Shown in pieces: positions 7,567 to 12,116 of a stretch of 12,116 nt of DNA (positions are counted from its first letter, which is position 1; every line of letters starts with the position of its first letter). Source of the DNA: Spirochaetaceae bacterium (lineage in GTDB: Bacteria; Spirochaetota; Spirochaetia; Sphaerochaetales; Sphaerochaetaceae). The stretch covers positions 1 to 12,116 of the forward strand of contig JAENWY010000043.1 of the NCBI GenBank assembly GCA_016649775.1. Reading direction: 5' to 3'. The notes below the pieces were generated by a model. That model saw only the letters and a list, made by a program, of their open reading frames with translations, had not been told where the DNA came from and searched no databases. The translations under genes were made by a program, and so were the position numbers.

Positions 7567-8451
7567 CTACCAAGCATTACGTATCAAATTCAATAAATCA
7601 ATCCTAGAGCGAACCTCAGTTTTAGAAAATATATTTGCTACATGATTGTTAACAGTGTTAACACTGATTTGCAAATCAGAAGCTATTTCTTTATTGGTTT
7701 TCCCTTTAGAAATCAATTTAATAACACTAAATTCTCTTTGTGTAATATGATATTGTCCAAGACTTTCTAAACTTAATTCTGCTCTTTCTGATTTAGAGAC
7801 AGTTTGATTACCAAAATAATTAAAGAAAAATACTAATAATATAATTGACCAAGCTAAGAAATAGAGTCCTTCAATTAATACACGAACACTAGCTTTTAAT
7901 AAACCAATTCCTACAAATGGCAATAAAAATATACTTGCCAGCATAACACTAATTGCAACCATTCTAACTCTTTTAGAAGATATACTAGATAAGTTTTTTA
8001 GCATTACAATAAAACTAAAGGCTAATACAAATATGAATATAAAAAACTGACTCGTTTCAACTATAGAATTCCTTGTAAAAAGTCTAACTATTCCTAAAAT
8101 TAAATATACAACTGCTGACAGTGTAAACAATTGTTTATAAGGAGCTCTCCAAGGGGAAGCTATAATCCAAGTAACAAAATATGGAATAAAGACAAGAAGA
8201 AAACTTGTATCAGCTATTACAATAATGGAAAGCATAGTATTCAAAGCGATTAAAGGTAATCCTGATAAAAATATATTACCAAATAAAATTAACGCAGAGC
8301 CTACCATACTTACTAATAAAGAAGAATGGCAGATTATTAAATATTTTGTCCATACATGTGAACTCTGTAAATGAAATACGATTACAAGTGCTAAAGACAT
8401 ACAACCTATGGCAAATGCAATCGCATATATAAGTAAGGTAATACCAGTCAA
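7567..8451 (-). CDS. Seven-TM membrane-bound LuxR-type transcriptional regulator
   Basis: Predicted one-component sensor-regulator of 294 residues. Seven hydrophobic segments lie at about 3-25, 36-60, 66-96, 108-125, 134-151, 163-185 and 190-212. A LuxR/FixJ-type helix-turn-helix follows at 236-291 (ITQREFSVIKLISKGKTNKE, then IASDLQISVNTVNNHVANIF). An odd number of membrane spans puts the DNA-binding end in the cytoplasm if the N terminus is outside. There is no receiver domain, so the signal is presumably sensed in the membrane. The start is TTG at 8449-8451, directly after the TAG stop of the RloB-like gene and in its frame, with a weak GGA 7 bases before. The next ATG (codon 18) would cut into TM1. 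7TM-LuxR proteins of this layout are, to my knowledge, common in spirochaetes. It may autoregulate this operon (inference). Confidence 0.85.
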   Translation of the reverse strand: MTGITLLIYAIAFAIGCMSLALVIVFHLQSSHVWTKYLIICHSSLLVSMVGSALILFGNIFLSGLPLIALNTMLSIIVIADTSFLLVFIPYFVTWIIASPWRAPYKQLFTLSAVVYLILGIVRLFTRNSIVETSQFFIFIFVLAFSFIVMLKNLSSISSKRVRMVAISVMLASIFLLPFVGIGLLKASVRVLIEGLYFLAWSIILLVFFFNYFGNQTVSKSERAELSLESLGQYHITQREFSVIKLISKGKTNKEIASDLQISVNTVNNHVANIFSKTEVRSRIDLLNLIRNAW

Positions 8452-9093
8452 CTACTTATCCATTCCAATTGTTCGTTGATTTAATGTAAAGTTTGCAACA
8501 CCACAATTTTCTGTAATTGCAAGTGATAATGCAACATAATTAATAGCAGGTATACCAGTAAATTGTTCAACTATGTTATTATACATTCTAGCATTTCTAT
8601 TAGCCTCATTATCAAAAACACAAATCTTTTTATAGAAATCAAGACCATCGGTTTTTAAATAATCAGTAGAAGAATTATAATCAGATATTTTTAATCTAAT
8701 TTTTTCATCAATTTCTTCTGAACTAATTGATGGATTATTAAGAGAAAAGAAATGGAAGTAATACCATAAATTAATACCAGGATTACTCCAAGCAAGTTTA
8801 ACTCTTTTTTTATTTGCTAAAGCCTGAATTTCTTTGAAGCTTTCATTTGTAATACCAAATTTAACAAAAGAAAAAACAAACCATACTTCACTGTAGCTTC
8901 CTTGAGTTCTCTCACTAGATGCTTTACTTAAACATTTATTAATATCTGTATAATTATCACCAATCCAAGCTACACTAAGATTTGCAAATCTTGAATCCTT
9001 TCTAAGTTGTGAGAAATATAAAGCCTCTTCTTCGCTTGCAGTAACTATGAGCATGGTATTTTTTGGAGCAATACTCGTTCTTTTACGTGCCAT
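8452..9093 (-). CDS. RloB/AbiLii-like protein with lost acidic active-site residues
   Basis: The 213 residues follow the RloB-like family outline in order. LIVTASEEEALYFSQLRK (15-32) stands where the family has an xEGExTExxYF motif. SEVWFVFSFVKFG (68-80) stands for the family's vWxVFDrD, and KLAWSNPGINLWYYFHF (99-115) for the SNPxFElWlLLHF block. RloB proteins are Toprim-like putative nucleases paired with an RloA/AbiLi ATPase, and the gene here sits 1 base behind such an ATPase. However, against the consensus as I remember it, the first two Glu are Thr18 and Ser20, the two Asp are Ser75 and Val77, and the Glu of the SNP block is Asn108. The fold is probably kept but nuclease chemistry is doubtful. 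It has a strong AAGGAGG site 9 bases before the ATG and ends in TAG. Confidence 0.75.
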   Translation of the reverse strand: MARKRTSIAPKNTMLIVTASEEEALYFSQLRKDSRFANLSVAWIGDNYTDINKCLSKASSERTQGSYSEVWFVFSFVKFGITNESFKEIQALANKKRVKLAWSNPGINLWYYFHFFSLNNPSISSEEIDEKIRLKISDYNSSTDYLKTDGLDFYKKICVFDNEANRNARMYNNIVEQFTGIPAINYVALSLAITENCGVANFTLNQRTIGMDK

Positions 9094-9094
9094 A

Positions 9095-10372
9095 CTATTT
9101 ATCCTCCTTCTCGTTTGAATCTACAAAATAGAAATTACTTAACAACGGAAGAGAGCCAAATGCTCCATTCATATATTGTTCACTTGTTAAATCTCTACTT
9201 CTTGAATATCTAAATTGAGCCAATGAGAAGTAAACTGTTTCATTTTTTTCATTCTTTTCTGCAAAATAAATACCATCACGTCTCATTAGTCCTGGACGTA
9301 ATAAAGATGGATTACAATCTATAGCTAATAACTGAGAACCAGTTTTATCATTACAAGCTTCAAAAATTTCAATAATATGTTTCAAAATATCTGGATGTAA
9401 TAACATTCCAAAATCATCAATTATTATTGTACGATGTGTAATAAAACTTTCAAAGAAAGCAATACCAATTAAACATAATCTTCTAAGTGATAAACTTTCA
9501 AGAGAATAATAAGTTGCATAACTTTGAAGGACGTTTGCATGTGAAAATACTAAACGACCTTTTAAAATCTGTATCTTTTTAATATCTGTAATATCTAAAG
9601 ACCATAAGAAATTAGTCAATTGTTGTACCCAATTTGGATGAGCTGTAATTTGATCAATAATATATTTTTCACTTATAGAACTAACGCCCATAGGAAGGAT
9701 ATTAAGATCATCTTTAAACCAATTAACTACACTTTGACAAATTTCACTATTCTTATCAGCTGAAGCAGATAAGAAAACATGCTTTTCATCAATTTTTTTT
9801 ACCAGTCTTTTCTTTTCACCACGATATAATTTACCAAATATATACTTGTACTTTGGAGCACTTGTTTCATCTTCAACTTCAACTTCAACTCCAACAAGTT
9901 TTCTATCAAACATTAAGCGTTTTGAGCTGTTGTAAATAAAATACAATGTTTCGCTATAAACCATTTTGTTTGTTGCAACAAGTGTATAATCTGCAGTAAT
10001 AGAAGGACGGCTTTCAGGATTTTCCGCAGTTGGTTCAATACCCCTATCTACAAGAATACGAATACTGATTGTACTTGGTTCACCTTTAGTACTAGTATAT
10101 GCAAAATTTGTACCAGAAAGTACTTGTAATGGATTTTCTACTTCATCCCCTTTTGAGCAAACAATACTTTTCAATGATTCTAATGCACGGACAAAAGAAC
10201 TCTTGCCTGAACCATTAGCGCCAATAATAGCTGCTGTTTTGATTATATTTAACTTATCATTAATATGGACAATTTTAGATTCCTTAAAACGGGAATCTCT
10301 TACAGCCTCATACGAAATGGTTTGAGGTAATCTAACAGATTTAAAATTTGCAATGGTCATATCTAATAACAT
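9095..10372 (-). CDS. RloA/AbiLi-type AAA (ABC-like) ATPase with altered catalytic motifs
   Basis: COG1106-type SMC/ABC-fold ATPase of 425 residues, normal length, partner of the RloB-like protein downstream. The N terminus MTIANFKSVR and Walker A IIGANGSGKSS (K57) are intact. The C-terminal layout also matches: LLHP after Walker B, RRDGIYFAEK, and YMNGAFGSLPLL (family: YxxGxyGaiP). Key positions differ: Walker B reads TIIIDDFG, so the usual Glu is Asp320; the switch region LLAIDCNPSLL has Cys353 where the family has His; and the SxGxxR signature before Walker B is replaced by SLESLSLRRL. The start at 10372 is chosen because AAGGAGG (10380-10386) lies 7 bases from it; the ATG at 10378 is only 1 base from the site. 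It may bind ATP but hydrolyse it poorly. Confidence 0.8.
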   Translation of the reverse strand: MLLDMTIANFKSVRLPQTISYEAVRDSRFKESKIVHINDKLNIIKTAAIIGANGSGKSSFVRALESLKSIVCSKGDEVENPLQVLSGTNFAYTSTKGEPSTISIRILVDRGIEPTAENPESRPSITADYTLVATNKMVYSETLYFIYNSSKRLMFDRKLVGVEVEVEDETSAPKYKYIFGKLYRGEKKRLVKKIDEKHVFLSASADKNSEICQSVVNWFKDDLNILPMGVSSISEKYIIDQITAHPNWVQQLTNFLWSLDITDIKKIQILKGRLVFSHANVLQSYATYYSLESLSLRRLCLIGIAFFESFITHRTIIIDDFGMLLHPDILKHIIEIFEACNDKTGSQLLAIDCNPSLLRPGLMRRDGIYFAEKNEKNETVYFSLAQFRYSRSRDLTSEQYMNGAFGSLPLLSNFYFVDSNEKEDK

Positions 10373-10379
10373 GCGCATT

Positions 10380-10386
10380 CCTCCTT
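10380..10386 (-). promoter_or_regulatory. Ribosome binding site that decides the ATPase start
   Basis: AAGGAGG on the minus strand is a near-perfect Shine-Dalgarno. It favours the ATG at 10370-10372 (7-base spacer) over the in-frame ATG at 10376-10378 (1 base). Its first two bases are also the end of a small hairpin, TTAGC/GCTAA with an ATTAA loop (10385-10399), located between the phosphoesterase stop and this gene. Confidence 0.65.
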
Positions 10387-10399
10387 AGCTTAATGCTAA

Positions 10400-11047
10400 T
10401 CAATTTATATTTAAACTTTCCATTCTCTGAATTAAATATGGAAAATCTTCAAGTTGTTTCAAATAACGCTCTGGAAATGTGAAATCTCCATGATTGTCAG
10501 TTGAAAGAATATCAGCTACTCTCTCTTCTACAAAAGGCAAAGCAGAACCATTTTCAAGTCCACCAACATTCACTTGAAAAAATACTCCCATATCACGGAG
10601 ATTCTTAAACAATTTTGTACGAACTCCCATATATGGATATCTTTCCACATGAGCAATAATAATTTCAATACCAGTGTTTTTAAGTGCTTCTACCTTCTTC
10701 TCAAGATCTGCAATAGGAAGCTTAGTTGAAAATTCAATCAATTGATATCTAAGGTCAATTGGTATCCCTCTAATAATTTCCTGCTGATCAACATAAACTT
10801 CAGATCCTAAAATACACTTTATCCCATAGTTTTCAGCAATAGATTTAACATATTTTAACCGTTCTTCGATAATATCTATATGTGTAAAAACATAAGGATT
10901 ATATAAATGAGGTGTTACAGCAATAACACCAAAATTAGCTTCCTTATATTTATTCATCATTTCTTCAATTTGTTCTAGATGCAACTTACTATCGTCTACA
11001 CCTGGCAGCAAATGAGTATGCAAGTCAATAAATTTCATATTTGGCAT
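10400..11047 (-). CDS. PHP-family phosphoesterase, CpsB/YwqE-type protein tyrosine phosphatase
   Basis: Metal-dependent phosphatase of 215 residues. In Gram-positives the family (CpsB, YwqE) removes phosphate from tyrosine kinases that control capsule or exopolysaccharide export. The PHP metal motifs are present: IDLHTHLLPGVDDS (H10, H12, D18), TPH (H47), GSEVY (E83), LIEF, AHVERY (H133), QVNVGG, and STDNHG (D184, H186). Nothing essential looks lost. The ATG at 11047 has AGGA 4 bases upstream, slightly close; M4 is an alternative start. It is the first gene of the five-gene unit, 27 bases ahead of the ATPase start, and ends in TGA. No kinase or polysaccharide gene is in the window, so its partner here is unknown, and a role with the ATPase-RloB pair is conjecture from position. 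Confidence 0.85.
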   Translation of the reverse strand: MPNMKFIDLHTHLLPGVDDSKLHLEQIEEMMNKYKEANFGVIAVTPHLYNPYVFTHIDIIEERLKYVKSIAENYGIKCILGSEVYVDQQEIIRGIPIDLRYQLIEFSTKLPIADLEKKVEALKNTGIEIIIAHVERYPYMGVRTKLFKNLRDMGVFFQVNVGGLENGSALPFVEERVADILSTDNHGDFTFPERYLKQLEDFPYLIQRMESLNIN

Positions 11048-11097
11048 TATATCCTGAAAATGCAGATAAATAAAGCATTAATACTATAAGTTGCAAA

Positions 11098-11127
11098 ATA
11101 GGCTATTATTGTACAATAATAGCCTAT
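11098..11127 (-). terminator. Perfect 30-bp palindrome: terminator or operator
   Basis: Both halves (15 bases each, beginning ATAGGCTATTATTG) are exact inverse complements with no spacer; as RNA this is a long stem with a small loop. On the minus strand it is followed by TTTT, so it could end transcription of the two genes at 11180-12116. It also lies directly upstream of the phosphoesterase start. A poor promoter candidate (TTGCAA at 11091-11096, TTTATT near 11069-11074, 16-base gap) sits between, and a fully symmetrical site next to a -35 box could equally be an operator. The sequence does not decide between the two. Confidence 0.5.
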
Positions 11128-11179
11128 AAACTATGTAAAATATATGCTTTTGATTACTCTTTAAAAAGACTTACCATCG

Positions 11180-11557
11180 TTAGAAGATTGTGGAGGCGAT
11201 TTTCTCCATAGGTGGTAATATTTTTTTTCCAGAAAAGATCATTTTTGGGAAACCTTTTTTACTTTTATGGTCAAAAAGCCAATCAAATACTAATTCGGAA
11301 GGGAAAAAGTCTAATCCACCCATAATAATTACTTCATTGAATGATTCTGAAGAGACCCATCGCTTCAATTGGTTCCAAGCTTTTTTATATTCTTCAGGAA
11401 GAAAACTCTTAAAAGCTATACCTTTTTCTAAATTAATGTTTAATTCTCCAGTAAAATCAATTACTCCTAATCCTTCTTCACAAGGAAATCGTTCTAAAAC
11501 ATCCTCTGAGTTAATATTTAAAATATAAACTATTTCCTTCTTAATTAATGCTTCCAT
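11180..11557 (-). CDS. Hypothetical protein, 125 residues
   Basis: I do not recognise the family. The product has no signal peptide and no membrane segment and looks like a small cytoplasmic alpha/beta protein. Hydrophobic strands (IVYILNI, GLGVIDFTG, FNEVIIMGG, KMIFSGK) alternate with a helix rich in Lys and Trp (EEYKKAWNQLKRWVSS). A real gene is supported by GAGG 7 bases before the ATG and by tight packing: the ATG lies 2 bases after the upstream stop. An A8 run on the coding strand (11221-11228) near the C terminus is a place where sequencing or slippage frameshifts could occur, but the frame closes at TAA soon after. It is probably co-transcribed with the gene at 11560, and a palindrome that may be a terminator lies about 50 bases downstream. 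Confidence 0.7.
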   Translation of the reverse strand: MEALIKKEIVYILNINSEDVLERFPCEEGLGVIDFTGELNINLEKGIAFKSFLPEEYKKAWNQLKRWVSSESFNEVIIMGGLDFFPSELVFDWLFDHKSKKGFPKMIFSGKKILPPMEKIASTIF

Positions 11558-11559
11558 TC

Positions 11560-12116
11560 TTAATCCTCTATTTGTTGCTGTGCAATTGCAGATGAAGTTT
11601 CATAACTCTTCATTCTTGAATATTCTCTAATAGCATCTGTAGATCCAGTTTTATTATATACATCTTGCATCAAATACATTGCATCAAATCTTTTGCCCAT
11701 TGCCTCTAATAATAATGCACTATTATAACCAGAAGGGAGATGAGCTGATTGATTCCATGCTTGATCAAATAATATCTGAGCTTGTAATAATTGGTTTTTA
11801 TCAACTAATTTCATAGCTTGTGAAGCTATATTATTAGAAGGTTTGTTATCCATTAGTTTAAGAGAGGCATAAACGGTATGTGGTACTAAATCATTTTTTG
11901 TAGTTGCCACAAAAGCATCAGTAATATCTTTAAACATCCATTCGGCATCTATGTTAGTATAGGAATTTAATGCGACAGCATTTTTATATTGTTTTACATA
12001 AGAATTAGTTGCTAGAATATTACCATTTTGAAGATCAATTATTGAATAGCTAATCTTCATTTTTGCTGTTTGAATAATAGTTACACTTTTTACATCACTA
12101 TCAATATATTCAGAAA
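11560..12116 (-). CDS. Unrecognised protein with TPR-like C terminus, 5' end outside window
   Basis: The frame stays open from the TAA at 11560-11562 to the right edge. The ATG at 12060 is therefore probably internal: the residues before it (SEYIDSDVKSVTIIQTAKMK) run smoothly into the beta-rich stretch ISYSIIDLQNGNILATNSYV. At least 185 residues are visible. The first part looks like alternating strands. The last 80 residues are helical and TPR-like (QLLQAQILFDQAWNQS, then YNSALLLEAMGKRFDAMYLM), followed by a polar tail with QQQIED. The layout recalls envelope lipoproteins that combine a CsgG/TolB-like beta domain with helical repeats, but this is resemblance only and I cannot name a family. 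Any signal peptide lies outside the window. It is upstream of, and 2 bases from, the 125-residue gene. Confidence 0.7.
   Translation of the reverse strand, partial: SEYIDSDVKSVTIIQTAKMKISYSIIDLQNGNILATNSYVKQYKNAVALNSYTNIDAEWMFKDITDAFVATTKNDLVPHTVYASLKLMDNKPSNNIASQAMKLVDKNQLLQAQILFDQAWNQSAHLPSGYNSALLLEAMGKRFDAMYLMQDVYNKTGSTDAIREYSRMKSYETSSAIAQQQIED

Noticed and set aside
8452..10372. Reading the ATPase-RloB pair as a plain active anti-phage AbiL/Rlo system
   Set aside because: The architecture fits, but the catalytic residues of both proteins are altered, so ordinary defence activity should not be assumed.
11190..11528. 112-codon plus-strand frame opposite the 125-residue gene
   Set aside because: The minus-strand frame has a good ribosome site and operon packing; the plus frame has neither.
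1..12116. tRNA genes, CRISPR arrays, insertion sequences or prophage ends
   Set aside because: I found no cloverleaf, spaced direct repeats, transposase or integrase in the window.

Overview
The window comes from an AT-rich bacterium. An exported binding protein with a signal peptide but no lipobox suggests a diderm envelope. A 7-TM LuxR-type regulator, a eukaryote-type single-chain GlyRS and the general style of the proteins make a spirochaete (Spirochaetia, perhaps Sphaerochaetales-like) my best guess. That is inference, because no marker gene settles it.

Left part (1-3092, minus strand): a tight aminoacyl-tRNA synthetase operon, gltX-glyS-tyrS, with gaps of 1 and 2 bases. tyrS is cut by the left edge. 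Upstream of gltX (about 3259-3709, minus strand) lies a decayed lipoprotein gene with a recognisable lipobox, at least four in-frame stops and two frameshifts.

Middle (3741-6650, plus strand): a B12 uptake unit. A near-consensus promoter drives a cobalamin riboswitch that ends in a hairpin hiding the Shine-Dalgarno sequence of the first gene. The genes are a periplasmic binding protein (btuF-like), a permease (btuC-like) and an ATPase (btuD-like), packed with a 4-base gap and a TAATG overlap. No outer-membrane receptor and no cobalamin synthesis gene is in view.

Right-centre (11047 down to 6655, minus strand): a five-gene unit made of a CpsB/YwqE-type PHP phosphoesterase, an RloA/AbiLi-type ATPase, an RloB/AbiLii-type protein, a seven-TM LuxR-family regulator and an alpha/beta hydrolase. 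The ATPase-RloB pair has the architecture of an anti-phage module. Both members keep the family scaffold but have lost key active-site positions: Walker B Glu and the switch His in the ATPase, and the acidic residues of RloB. Both frames are open. This looks like a repurposed or non-catalytic version of the pair, directly coupled to a membrane-bound transcription factor, and is the most interesting part of the window. RloB, LuxR and hydrolase also share one reading frame, separated only by single TAG codons.

Right edge (11180-12116, minus strand): two unrecognised genes in one operon, the upstream one cut by the window end. They are separated from the five-gene unit by a perfect 30-bp palindrome that may be a terminator or an operator.
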